DNA of 64,000 nucleotides from Paludibacter sp. (lineage in GTDB: Bacteria; Bacteroidota; Bacteroidia; Bacteroidales; Paludibacteraceae). Positions 1 to 7,891 of the stretch are shown here, in pieces. A program made the translations under genes and the position numbers. The notes under the pieces are model-generated. The model worked only from the letters and a program-made list of their open reading frames with translations, did no database searches and had not been told where the DNA came from. Location of the stretch: the NCBI GenBank assembly GCA_010365115.1, contig JAAFGX010000012.1:1-64000 (forward strand), in the 5' to 3' direction. How positions within the stretch are numbered: the first letter of the stretch is position 1; every line of letters starts with the position of its first letter.

Positions 1-245
1 AGTTAGTAAAGTTAGTAAAGTTAGTAAAGTTAGTAAAGTTAGTAAAGTTAGTAAAGTTAGTAAAGTTAGTAAAGTTAGTAAAGTTTGTAAAGTTTGTAAA
101 GTTAGTAAAGTTAGTAAAGTTAGTAAAGTTAGTAAAGTTAGTAAAGTTAGTAAAGTTAGTAAAGTTTATAAAGTTTGTAAAGTTTATAAAGTTTGTAAAG
201 TTCATAAAGTTTGTAAAGTTTATAAAGTTTGTAAAGTTTATAAAG
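1..245. repeat. 9-bp tandem repeat array, about 27 copies
   Basis: The unit AGTTAGTAA is repeated head to tail from the window edge, so the array continues to the left. After about position 160 the copies drift to AGTTTGTAA and AGTTTATAA, with a single AGTTCATAA. The frame starting at position 2 reads Val-Ser-Lys repeats and stays open to a stop at 359-361, but a 9-bp period preserves any open frame, so this alone does not show coding. The array lies just downstream of the kduI stop codon. Confidence 0.95.
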
Positions 246-294
246 TATATGATATTGTGATTATTAAAAAAAATATGAAATATTTTTTTCTTTC

Positions 295-333
295 ACTTTA
301 TAAACTTTATAAACTTTATGAACTTTATAAACT
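295..333. repeat. Inverted copies of the 9-bp repeat
   Basis: Four units of CTTTATAAA type are the reverse complement of the array's right-hand variants (GTTTATAAA). Together with positions about 175-245 they can form a long AT-rich stem with a loop of about 50 nt. It sits 3 nt beyond the kduI stop and may act as a 3' end structure for that transcript. That role is inferred from position only. Confidence 0.8.
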
Positions 334-336
334 GTA

Positions 337-1179
337 TTATCTTAGTTCTGTATGTTTGTAAAAATTCTGATCGCTATAATCAAGATTTTCACCGGCCATA
401 CCCCAGATAAATGTATAGTTGCTGGTAGCAGCAGCTGAGTGAATTGACCATTCTGGAGAAATTACTGCCTGATCGCCATTCATCCAAATGTGACGAGTTT
501 CTGTTGGTTCGCCCATAAAATGACAAACGACTTGTCCTTCAGGAACTTCGAAATAGAAATATGCTTCCATTCGGCGACTGTGAGTATGAGCAGGCATGGT
601 ATTCCAAACACTTCCGGGAGCCAATTCAGTCATTCCCATTTGAAGCTGACAAGTTTCCAACACCTGACTAACAAGCATTTTGTTGATATTACGATGATTT
701 GCAGTTTCTAAGGAGCCAAGTTCCATTACCAATGCATCAGCTTTTGTTATTTTACGATCTGGAAAAGTTTTGTGAGCGGGTGCAGAATTAAAGTAAAATT
801 TTGCAGGATTGGAAGCATCATTGCTTTCAAAAGTAACTGTACGGTCACCGGCACCAAGATATAACGCTTCTTTATATCCCAATTCAAAAACCACTCCATC
901 AACAGTAATTTTTCCGGCACCACCTACATTGAAAGTGCCAAATTCGCGACGCGATAAGAAAAAATCAGATTTTAATGGATCTATAGTATCCAAAGTAAGT
1001 ATTTCTCCTACCGGCATTGCTCCACCTACTACCAATCGGTCGTACAAGGTATAAACCATGTTTACTTCATTCGTAGAAAATATTTTTTCAATTAAATGTT
1101 CTTTACGTAAACGTGCGGTGTCGTAATTCTTTGCATCCTCGGGATGCGAAGCATACCGAATTTCATAATTTGTTTTCAT
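337..1179 (-). CDS. kduI: 5-dehydro-4-deoxy-D-glucuronate isomerase (KduI)
   Basis: KduI is a cytosolic cupin-type enzyme. It converts 5-keto-4-deoxyuronate, released from unsaturated uronides of pectin or glycosaminoglycans, to 3-deoxy-D-glycero-2,5-hexodiulosonate. The 280 residues match the family length (278 in E. coli). The metal site is visible near residue 197 as PAHTHSRRMEAYFYFEV, giving the His-x-His and Glu ligands, with a later His in EWSIHSAAA. The gene appears monocistronic. No KduD, lyase or regulator gene is in the window, so the rest of the pathway is elsewhere. Two promoters, each with a palindrome upstream, precede it. Confidence 0.95.
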   Translation of the reverse strand: MKTNYEIRYASHPEDAKNYDTARLRKEHLIEKIFSTNEVNMVYTLYDRLVVGGAMPVGEILTLDTIDPLKSDFFLSRREFGTFNVGGAGKITVDGVVFELGYKEALYLGAGDRTVTFESNDASNPAKFYFNSAPAHKTFPDRKITKADALVMELGSLETANHRNINKMLVSQVLETCQLQMGMTELAPGSVWNTMPAHTHSRRMEAYFYFEVPEGQVVCHFMGEPTETRHIWMNGDQAVISPEWSIHSAAATSNYTFIWGMAGENLDYSDQNFYKHTELR

Positions 1180-1230
1180 AATATGAGTAATTATAGTTGT
1201 TATTTTTTAGTTACATTAATGAAATTGTTG

Positions 1231-1264
1231 CAAAGATAATAAAATATATAATTGGTCGACCAAT
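1231..1264 (-). promoter_or_regulatory. kduI proximal promoter with palindromic operator
   Basis: On the minus strand TATCTTTG (1231-1238) fits the Bacteroidota -7 box TAnnTTTG. A perfect 14-bp palindrome, ATTGGTCGACCAAT (1251-1264), lies where the -33 element should be and supplies a TTGG there, so a bound protein would block the promoter. The palindrome resembles the TTGGTATACCAA sites of the GntR-family hexuronate regulators UxuR and ExuR, which suits a uronate gene. Confidence 0.7.
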
Positions 1265-1390
1265 ATAAATGGATTTTATTATTGTTTTAAGGATAAATTA
1301 CAATACTTAAAATAAACTAAGGCTTTTACTTACGGATTCTTAAAATAAAAGCAAATATCTTTTAAATTGTAATGTATTAAGAAGGATTTA

Positions 1391-1428
1391 CAAAGATAAC
1401 AATTTCAACCAAATTGGCGCACCAATTT
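1391..1428 (-). promoter_or_regulatory. Distal promoter with second palindrome upstream of kduI
   Basis: A second TATCTTTG (minus strand, 1391-1398) is preceded by AAATTGGCGCACCAATTT (1411-1428), an 18-bp near-perfect inverted repeat with the same TTGG/CCAA half-sites as the proximal operator. Transcription from here would give kduI a leader of about 200 nt. Apart from the two promoter and operator units I see no gene or structure in 1180-1482. Confidence 0.55.
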
Positions 1429-1482
1429 AAACCAATAAATATTATATTATTGAAAAAAAAATATCAAATGTACAGGAGTTTG

Positions 1483-2109
1483 TTATTTCAGTTGAATTAA
1501 CCAGCCAAGATTTACTGAAACATTTAGATTGTTTGAAGTGTCGAAATAATCACGTTTATCGTTCGAAAAAATATCACTTAAACCAAAGTTGGCTCGTGTG
1601 TCCAATTGTAGAATATTTCCCCTTATATTAAACAAGACTCCTAAACCAGTGCAAAGTCCATAGTCAAATGGATTTTGTATGAATGTTGTATGTTGAATAT
1701 CAGTTGAATTTAAAGTTGAATTTTTTAATTCTTTCTCGGAAACCAAATAAGCAATCTTTGGTCCAAAATTGAGAAAAACACGATTTTTCTTTCCTACAAA
1801 AATATGCGTCATAAACGGAAGTTCAATATAATTTAGCTGTCGCTCGTATAAACCATTGCTTTCTGACCATCCGCGTTGCGAAAAGTTTAACTCAGCTTGC
1901 ATACCCACATTTTTTTCGGCTATATATCTAAAAACCAATCCTCCATTATATCCCGACAAATAGGTTTGTGAAACAGCAGGTTTAAACATTACCATTGAAC
2001 CAGAAACACCAAGAGAGGTTCCGATATAAATTTCAGGACGATCCAGACGTGCCTGTCCAAATAAACAGGTAGTAATTGCAAACAAAATGATTGACAGATA
2101 TTTACGCAT
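1483..2109 (-). CDS. PorT-family outer-membrane beta-barrel protein
   Basis: The protein has 208 residues with an N-terminal signal peptide (MRKYLSIILFAITTCLFGQA). The mature part alternates aromatic and glycine residues in the manner of small barrels of the OMP_b-brl_2 type, for example LSGYNGGLVFRYI and MQAELNFSQRGW, and ends in an amphipathic strand (LNVSVNLGWLIQL). It is predicted to sit in the outer membrane. The stop of the LysM gene upstream is just 7 bp before this start, so the two are probably co-transcribed. Genuine PorT is a T9SS component, but this family is broad and I do not claim that role. Confidence 0.75.
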   Translation of the reverse strand: MRKYLSIILFAITTCLFGQARLDRPEIYIGTSLGVSGSMVMFKPAVSQTYLSGYNGGLVFRYIAEKNVGMQAELNFSQRGWSESNGLYERQLNYIELPFMTHIFVGKKNRVFLNFGPKIAYLVSEKELKNSTLNSTDIQHTTFIQNPFDYGLCTGLGVLFNIRGNILQLDTRANFGLSDIFSNDKRDYFDTSNNLNVSVNLGWLIQLK

Positions 2110-2116
2110 AAGATAA

Positions 2117-3922
2117 TTACTTGTTCTTAACTTCGGTTAAGTAAAGTTGCTGATTTACAAATCCTGATTTTGGAGAAAAACGCTCAAACTGTGGTTGTGA
2201 TTGAATGAAATTAGCATTGACCTTAGCACTCATTTTTATAGGAAATTTTGTTCCGTACTGATTTAATAGTGCAATAAAATAATTTGCGATATCATATCCG
2301 AGCAAATCAAATCTGGGAGTATCGGTACTGCTGTTCCAATTGAAACTTTTTGAAAATTTTCTATTGAATATATCAAGTTCAGCTGGATTAAAAGAAGAAA
2401 TAAAAGGTGAAATATAAATTCTTTGTGCTACATTTTCCGGCTGATCTTTCCAGGTGTATTGTTCGAAAAGTGTAATATCAAAAGAATTTGAATAGTTTTT
2501 AATTGTAGTAATATATGGAGTTATATATGCAAATTTATCGGTATTGAAAATAATAATATTCTTACTTCCTTTCTTTAGAACTGTAGTAAAATCAACATAT
2601 TCAGAGGACGATAATTCTAAAGTTGTAGAAACTCTTTTGATAGAATTTAAATTTTTTCTCAACATATCCGATCCTATTTTACCGTCATCAAAAATGCTAA
2701 TATCTGGTATATTAGCAAAAATTATATTCATATTTTTATATTTGCCTGTAAATAATTCTGTCGCAAAATTCATTTCACTATCAGCACCGGGATTGAATTG
2801 GTATAGAAATGGATTATTATCAATATCAGGAACTTTTGAAGTGAAAGGTATTAAAGTATTGATACTATTTTTTTTGGAAAATTCACCCATTGCTGAAACC
2901 TGATTGCTAAATGCAGGACCAATTATAAAATCCATAGATTTTAATTCAGGATTATTCAAAACCTCTATTAGTTTTTCTTCAGTTTTATCGGTATCATAAG
3001 TGAAAATCTCCAATGAAACTCCCTTTTTCTTGGCTTCATTTGCAGCCAAAAGAGCTCCTGCATAAAAATTCACGAACCTTTCAGCACTTGCATCACTTTT
3101 CGACTGTTCTAGCATAAAAGGTAAAAGAAAAGCAATGCGAATTACTTTTTTAGTATCGATCGAAACAACAGGCTCTTTTTTATTAAATATGCTCTCGAGG
3201 TCAATTGGGTTTGCCGTGCTTTTTCGGGTAAAGTCTTCCTTTGCATTTTTTGTATTAATTGCATCTGATGGCAATGGAATTTTTAGTTCAGAACCAATTG
3301 AAATGTTGATTTCAGAACCTGGATTTAAAGCTTTAATGCTTTCAATTTCAACTTTGTATAATTTACTAATAGAATAAAGCGTTTCTTTTGCCTTTACAGT
3401 ATGTGTTATGTAATTAATGGATTGATTTTGTGACTTATTAATTTCATTTTCTTCTTTTCTTTTCTTCTTGTCTTTTTCAACAATCGGAATTTGTAATATT
3501 ACACCTTCGTGTAATCCACTTTCTATCTGAGGATTGAGTTTTTTTATCTCTTCCTGACTGACATTGTATTTCCTGCTGATAGCAAAAAGCGTTTGTTTCC
3601 GTTCAACTTTATGTTGAATAAAATCTTGTGACGTTTTATTTTCAGTTTTTATGTTGCCTCGATTTTTTTTATTAATTGGAATAAGGATTTTTTGTCCTAT
3701 CTGAAGTCCTTCTTTTACTTCAGGATTTACTTTGGCAATATCATCAGGTGAAACATTAAATTTTCTGCCTATTGCATTCAACCCTTCACTTACTTCAACT
3801 GTATAAACATAATAATCTTTACCCTGTTTTTTTTCTATCGGAAGATTTGAATTTTGTGCAATAGTAAAAGTGGTGATCAGAAAAAATCCTGCAAGCATAA
3901 AGCGAAATAATTGCTTTTCCAT
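2117..3922 (-). CDS. Three-LysM protein with periplasmic-binding-protein-like domain
   Basis: The protein has 601 residues. A signal peptide is followed by three LysM repeats at about residues 40-83, 104-148 and 172-217, each with the SKLYKVEIESIKALNP pattern, which should hold it on peptidoglycan. From about residue 260 the sequence (VIRIAFLLPFMLEQS, FYAGALLAANEAKKKGVSLEIFTYDTD, DFIIGPAFSNQVSAMGEFS) is that of a type I periplasmic binding fold as in branched-chain amino-acid receptors. No transporter genes are adjacent, so a structural or sensing role at the cell wall is more likely than uptake. It precedes the barrel gene by 7 bp. Confidence 0.85.
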   Translation of the reverse strand: MEKQLFRFMLAGFFLITTFTIAQNSNLPIEKKQGKDYYVYTVEVSEGLNAIGRKFNVSPDDIAKVNPEVKEGLQIGQKILIPINKKNRGNIKTENKTSQDFIQHKVERKQTLFAISRKYNVSQEEIKKLNPQIESGLHEGVILQIPIVEKDKKKRKEENEINKSQNQSINYITHTVKAKETLYSISKLYKVEIESIKALNPGSEINISIGSELKIPLPSDAINTKNAKEDFTRKSTANPIDLESIFNKKEPVVSIDTKKVIRIAFLLPFMLEQSKSDASAERFVNFYAGALLAANEAKKKGVSLEIFTYDTDKTEEKLIEVLNNPELKSMDFIIGPAFSNQVSAMGEFSKKNSINTLIPFTSKVPDIDNNPFLYQFNPGADSEMNFATELFTGKYKNMNIIFANIPDISIFDDGKIGSDMLRKNLNSIKRVSTTLELSSSEYVDFTTVLKKGSKNIIIFNTDKFAYITPYITTIKNYSNSFDITLFEQYTWKDQPENVAQRIYISPFISSFNPAELDIFNRKFSKSFNWNSSTDTPRFDLLGYDIANYFIALLNQYGTKFPIKMSAKVNANFIQSQPQFERFSPKSGFVNQQLYLTEVKNK

Positions 3923-3960
3923 ATGTCGACTATTCTAATTGATTGTTTTAGTAACGATAG

Positions 3961-3968
3961 CAAAAGTA
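3961..3968 (-). promoter_or_regulatory. Promoter -7 box for the LysM-barrel operon
   Basis: TACTTTTG on the minus strand, 39 bp ahead of the LysM gene start, fits TAnnTTTG. It is divergent from the promoter at 4018-4047. Confidence 0.5.
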
Positions 3969-4017
3969 CAAAAAATATACCTTATCGTGTTCGTTAGAGT
4001 AATAAATCAGTATTTTT

Positions 4018-4047
4018 TTTGTTATTGATAAGAAAGATGTACATTTG
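4018..4047 (+). promoter_or_regulatory. Promoter of the T9SS cargo gene
   Basis: TTTG (4018-4021), an 18-nt spacer and TACATTTG (4040-4047) give an almost ideal Bacteroidota -33/-7 promoter. The start codon is at 4090. Confidence 0.7.
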
Positions 4048-4089
4048 CAAACGATAAATTAAAGTCAATATTTTTTCACTCTTTAATCC

Positions 4090-5379
4090 ATGAAAAAAAC
4101 CTTTATTATTATATTCTTATCTTTTATAGCTTTTACTGCTAATTCTCAGCTTTCTATTATAGGAAACCATTTATTAATTGAAAAAAAACTGGGTACTGAA
4201 TCCGTTAAAGTAATTGTATTTGACAGTATTAATTCAAATACAATCATTAACTATACTGGTACAAATGTTCAATTTTATAAATATGCCGAAGCAAACACCA
4301 ACACTAATCCTATTCACCCGTCGTTAAGTCCCGATGATGCTACTGGATATATAATTAAAGTAGATGGAATTGCAACTGATACTATTTGGGTGATTGAATA
4401 CAAGAATTACTTGCCGGTTTTTAATTCAATTGCAGCAGAATTTAATCCTGCTGTACAGTGCGATAATCTGAATATATTATTGGATATCAAGCCTTTTACT
4501 TTTCAAGCTCCTTCGGGTACTCCTCAAAACCTTCCACGAAATTTTAAAGTAAGTTATCAAACACTCGAATGGACTGAGTCGTGGAAAACAATTGATTTGG
4601 ATACTACAATTACTTTAACTTTGCCTATTTCACAGCTATCTTTGGCTGCTCCACTTTGCGATACATATTACACAATTTCAGAAGACCAAATAGCGGCAGA
4701 ATTAGGATTAACTGATGTTCCGTTAAAAAGTCAGCTTTATCAAGCCGTTGCAATAAAGAACAACCTTACATCAGTTGTAACAACGCGTGATGAGAAAAAT
4801 GAAGACGAAAGACCTTCTGTAGCAACAGATATAAGTGGATCAGCTCCAATGGAAATGCAGTTTTTGAGTAATGCAAATGAACCGGTTGCAAAGTATTACA
4901 ATTGGACAATCTATAAGGATGGACAACTGGTGATTAATCGAACGGATAAAGATCATCGTTATACTTTTTCGGAAACAGGCACATTCAAAGTAAAGTTAAT
5001 TACTACCAATCAGTATTGTACAGACGTCGATTCAATTACAATAACTGTTTCAGAATCAAGACTAGAGGTTCCTAATGTTTTTACACCTAATGGTGATGGT
5101 TATAACGATGAATTTCGTGTTGCTTTCAAATCGATCGTTAAGTTTGATTGTTGGGTGTACCATCCCTGGGGACGATTGATGTATCATTGGACAGATCCGA
5201 CTAAAGGCTGGGATGGAAAAATAGGTGGAAAAAATGCAGTTCCCGGACCCTATTTTTATGTTATAAAAGCGTATGGTTCTGATTATGATCCAAAATCAAA
5301 ACCTGACAGATTGACAAAACGAAGAATAGGAGAGTTTTTATTGAAAGGCGATATTAATTTGCTGAGAGGAGTCAGGTAA
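4090..5379 (+). CDS. Secreted protein with PKD-like and gliding-motility C-terminal (T9SS type B) domain
   Basis: The protein has 429 residues with a signal peptide (MKKTFIIIFLSFIAFTANSQ). Residues about 250-330 resemble a PKD/Ig-like fold (YNWTIYKDGQLVINRT, FSETGTFKVKLITTNQYC). The C-terminus from LEVPNVFTPNGDGYNDEF is the CHU_C domain that directs export by the type IX secretion system and surface attachment. The final part (PGPYFYVIKAYG, RRIGEFLLKGDINLLR) matches the Bacteroidales version. The middle of the protein is not recognised, so its activity is unknown. Its own promoter and the divergent LysM-barrel pair suggest an envelope locus. Confidence 0.85.
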   Translation: MKKTFIIIFLSFIAFTANSQLSIIGNHLLIEKKLGTESVKVIVFDSINSNTIINYTGTNVQFYKYAEANTNTNPIHPSLSPDDATGYIIKVDGIATDTIWVIEYKNYLPVFNSIAAEFNPAVQCDNLNILLDIKPFTFQAPSGTPQNLPRNFKVSYQTLEWTESWKTIDLDTTITLTLPISQLSLAAPLCDTYYTISEDQIAAELGLTDVPLKSQLYQAVAIKNNLTSVVTTRDEKNEDERPSVATDISGSAPMEMQFLSNANEPVAKYYNWTIYKDGQLVINRTDKDHRYTFSETGTFKVKLITTNQYCTDVDSITITVSESRLEVPNVFTPNGDGYNDEFRVAFKSIVKFDCWVYHPWGRLMYHWTDPTKGWDGKIGGKNAVPGPYFYVIKAYGSDYDPKSKPDRLTKRRIGEFLLKGDINLLRGVR

Positions 5380-5607
5380 ATATAAGCTGATTTCATTTGT
5401 CTTATTGCTTCTAACATTTTATATTCACTTTTTTCATTTATTAGGCATTTTATAAGTTGTATATATCTGATTTTTTGGATAATATATTTTAAAACAAAGA
5501 AATGGAATCAGCGTGCTATTATCAACTCTATTATGTATAAATATTATACAGAAAACCGTCAGTTTAGTTTAAGAAAATATTGTTCAGAGCTTAAAAATAA
5601 TTAGTTT

Positions 5608-6072
5608 ATGAGAAGACTAGATAAAGAAATTACGGATAAAAATGTGATTGAAGATATATTGACCAAATCGAGAATATGCCGGTTTGGTTTTGTTGAAAAT
5701 GATGAGGCCTATATTGTTCCATTGAATTTTGCTTATTCCGAGGGTTTTATTTATGTTCATTCTGCACATTCGGGAAAAAAAATGGATTTAATAAAGCAAA
5801 ATAACCGTACAAGTTTTGAGATTGAGTATTACAGCGAAATAGTTGAGGGCGAAAAATCTTGTGACTGGACAGCTAAATATCGGTCGGCTATGGGAAAGGG
5901 AGTAATTACAATTGAGAATGATATTACTGCTAAAACTAACGGACTCAATCTAATAATGCGAAAATACGGTGCGAAAGGGGATTTAGTGTATGATGAAGCA
6001 TCGCTTTCGCGCATGACTTTGTTAAAAATGGAAATAGAATCTGTAACTGGAAAACAATCTGGAGATTGGTAA
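5608..6072 (+). CDS. Pyridoxamine 5'-phosphate oxidase-family flavin-binding protein (NimA-like)
   Basis: The 154 residues fit small split-barrel flavoproteins of the PNPOx/NimA group: ILTKSRICRFGFVENDEAYIVPLNFAY followed by IYVHSAHSGKKMDLIKQN, then the conserved YRSAMGKGVITI strand. Members bind FMN or F420 and some reduce nitroimidazoles; the substrate here cannot be told. The gene is preceded by 228 bp without other features and converges on ubiE, whose stop is 21 bp away. Confidence 0.8.
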   Translation: MRRLDKEITDKNVIEDILTKSRICRFGFVENDEAYIVPLNFAYSEGFIYVHSAHSGKKMDLIKQNNRTSFEIEYYSEIVEGEKSCDWTAKYRSAMGKGVITIENDITAKTNGLNLIMRKYGAKGDLVYDEASLSRMTLLKMEIESVTGKQSGDW

Positions 6073-6093
6073 ATAATAACAATTGAAGTTTTC

Positions 6094-6852
6094 TTAGGCT
6101 TTTTCCACCAAATACATACTGCAAACACCAAAAGTAAATTTGCTGTATTTATTTAATTTAAAACCATTTTCAGAAAGTATATTGATGAGTCGTTCACCAT
6201 TTGGGAAAGCATGCATGGATTTTTGCAGGTAATCGTAAGCTACTTTATCACTGGAAAGTAATTTGGCGGTAAGTTTCACAAAAACCTTAGTGTACAGTTG
6301 GTAGCCATTGAATAATAAGCCCTTTTCGGGTTCATTCATTTCTAAAATAAGCAAATGTCCACCTGGACGCAACACTCTGTATATTTGTTGCAAACTCAGA
6401 TCCAGTTTTTCAAAATTTCGAATACCAAATGCAATGGTTGCAGCATCAAAACTGGCATCAGCAAAAGTCATGGATGAAACATCCTGAACCTCCAATGTAA
6501 TTTTATCGCTCAAATTAGCCTTGGCTACTTTTGCCCGTCCCATTTCCAACATCTGATCTGAAATATCTACTCCTGTAACATGTTCAGGATTCAAATATTC
6601 GTAGGATTTGATACACATGTCTGCAGTTCCGGCTGCAATATCAAGTATCAGTTTTGGTTCGAATTTTTTCAAAGCCAATAACGAACTTTTACGCCAAATT
6701 CTAGCCATTCCCCAAGTCATAATGTCGTTAAACTTATCGTATTTATCAGAAATGGTATTGAACATTCGAGCAAGTTGTGCCGTCTTTTCTTCGTTTTGGT
6801 TGTATGGTTTTACTTTCGTAAAGTCAATATCTGTAGGTTTATTTTTGCTCAT
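6094..6852 (-). CDS. ubiE: Demethylmenaquinone methyltransferase (UbiE/MenG)
   Basis: This is the SAM-dependent C-methyltransferase for the last step of menaquinone synthesis, and in a Bacteroidota cell that is its expected role. In 252 residues it shows the SAM motif LILDIAAGTADMCI near residue 70, the acidic VTGVDISDQML strand, and the family signatures ATIAFGIRNFEKLD and LRPGGHLLILEM. It lies 37 bp after lgt on the same strand and may share its transcript. Confidence 0.95.
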   Translation of the reverse strand: MSKNKPTDIDFTKVKPYNQNEEKTAQLARMFNTISDKYDKFNDIMTWGMARIWRKSSLLALKKFEPKLILDIAAGTADMCIKSYEYLNPEHVTGVDISDQMLEMGRAKVAKANLSDKITLEVQDVSSMTFADASFDAATIAFGIRNFEKLDLSLQQIYRVLRPGGHLLILEMNEPEKGLLFNGYQLYTKVFVKLTAKLLSSDKVAYDYLQKSMHAFPNGERLINILSENGFKLNKYSKFTFGVCSMYLVEKA

Positions 6853-6889
6853 TCGGTTGTTTATACATTTTTATATGCACACTATAACA

Positions 6890-7738
6890 CTATGATACCT
6901 CTTTCTGTTTTCTGGCACTACGAATTAGCAACCCAATTCCCCAAATAATAAGTGGCAGACTGAGTATCTGGCCCATATTCAAAAATAAATTTGATTCGAA
7001 ATCTTCCTGATTGAGTTTGATAAATTCCAACAAAAAGCGTGATCCCCAAATACCAATTAGAAAAATGCCAAAAAGTAATCCATTATTCTTATATGCTTCT
7101 TTTTTCCAATACATCCACCACATTATGGCAAAGGTAATCAGGCAATATAGCATTTCGTAGATTTGAGTTGGGTGCATAGGTAGCGTTTCGCCTGTGCGGA
7201 CAAAAATAAAACCCCAAGGTAAGGAAGTAACACTTCCATAAATTTCAGAATTCATTAAATTTCCAAATCGAATTGAAGCACCACATAAACAAACACCAAT
7301 TAATAAACGATCAAAAATCCAGTTAATTCCTTTTTTTGATACATTTTTATTGAATAAAATCATCGCTACCAAAATTCCAATAGCTCCACCATGACTGGCT
7401 AAACCACCACGCCAAATATACAATAATTCCCATGGATGTGAAAGATAATGATTGCCGTATTTGAAAGTAATGCCCAGGATATTTACTGGTTCGGATAGCA
7501 GATGCCATTCATAAAAAAAGCAATGACCCAAACGTGCACCAGCTATGGCACCAATTACAGTGTACATAAATAATTTGTCAACCCATGCTTCCGGTAATTT
7601 TTCGTGTTTGAAAATTTTTTGAGTTACAAACAGTGTTGCATAAATACCCAACGCCCAAAACAATCCGTACCAACGAATGGTGAGCGGTCCTAAGTGTAAA
7701 AATACAGGATCAGCAGTCCAGGTAATAAAATTTAGCAT
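6890..7738 (-). CDS. lgt: Prolipoprotein diacylglyceryl transferase
   Basis: Lgt moves diacylglycerol from phosphatidylglycerol to the lipobox Cys of prolipoproteins in the inner membrane. The protein is multi-spanning and has the signature regions IRWYGLFWALGIY, GARLGHCFFYEW and FGNLMNSEIYG, plus the C-terminal GSRFLLEFIKLNQEDFE. I start it at ATG 7738 (MLNFITWTADP), giving 282 residues. An in-frame TTG at 7753 would place the start inside the G-rich repeat. It follows secA after 153 bp that carry two copies of that repeat. Confidence 0.93.
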   Translation of the reverse strand: MLNFITWTADPVFLHLGPLTIRWYGLFWALGIYATLFVTQKIFKHEKLPEAWVDKLFMYTVIGAIAGARLGHCFFYEWHLLSEPVNILGITFKYGNHYLSHPWELLYIWRGGLASHGGAIGILVAMILFNKNVSKKGINWIFDRLLIGVCLCGASIRFGNLMNSEIYGSVTSLPWGFIFVRTGETLPMHPTQIYEMLYCLITFAIMWWMYWKKEAYKNNGLLFGIFLIGIWGSRFLLEFIKLNQEDFESNLFLNMGQILSLPLIIWGIGLLIRSARKQKEVS

Positions 7739-7745
7739 AAGTATG

Positions 7746-7767
7746 AACCCCAAGCCCCTAAAGGGGT
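7746..7767. repeat. G/C-rich palindromic dispersed repeat, copy 1
   Basis: AACCCCAAGCCCCTAAAGGGGT contains the palindromic core CCCCTAAAGGGG-like element, in a genome otherwise very AT-rich. A second copy lies in the same secA-lgt gap in opposite orientation (7867-7886) and a divergent third after fabG (14973-14993). Confidence 0.75.
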
Positions 7768-7866
7768 ACTGAGATTAGTATTAGTTAATATATTTATTAT
7801 TTAGTCTCATTTATTCTTAATCTACCAGATGGAATTTTATGAAACATATACAAATTGCGTCTTTTT

Positions 7867-7886
7867 CCCCTTTAGGGGTTAGGGGT
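7867..7886. repeat. G/C-rich palindromic dispersed repeat, copy 2
   Basis: Its reverse complement, ACCCCTAACCCCTAAAGGGG, matches copy 1 closely. The two copies face each other across the 150-bp gap and could pair to form a long stem in a secA-lgt transcript. This copy starts 5 bp downstream of the secA stop codon, so it may serve as the 3' end structure of secA. Confidence 0.75.
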
Positions 7887-7891
7887 CATTT

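Noticed and set aside
1-245. CRISPR array
   Set aside because: The repeats are 9 bp with no spacers and no cas genes are near.
7739-7753. TTG start for lgt five codons upstream
   Set aside because: It lies inside the G/C-rich repeat. The ATG at 7738 gives the normal family start.
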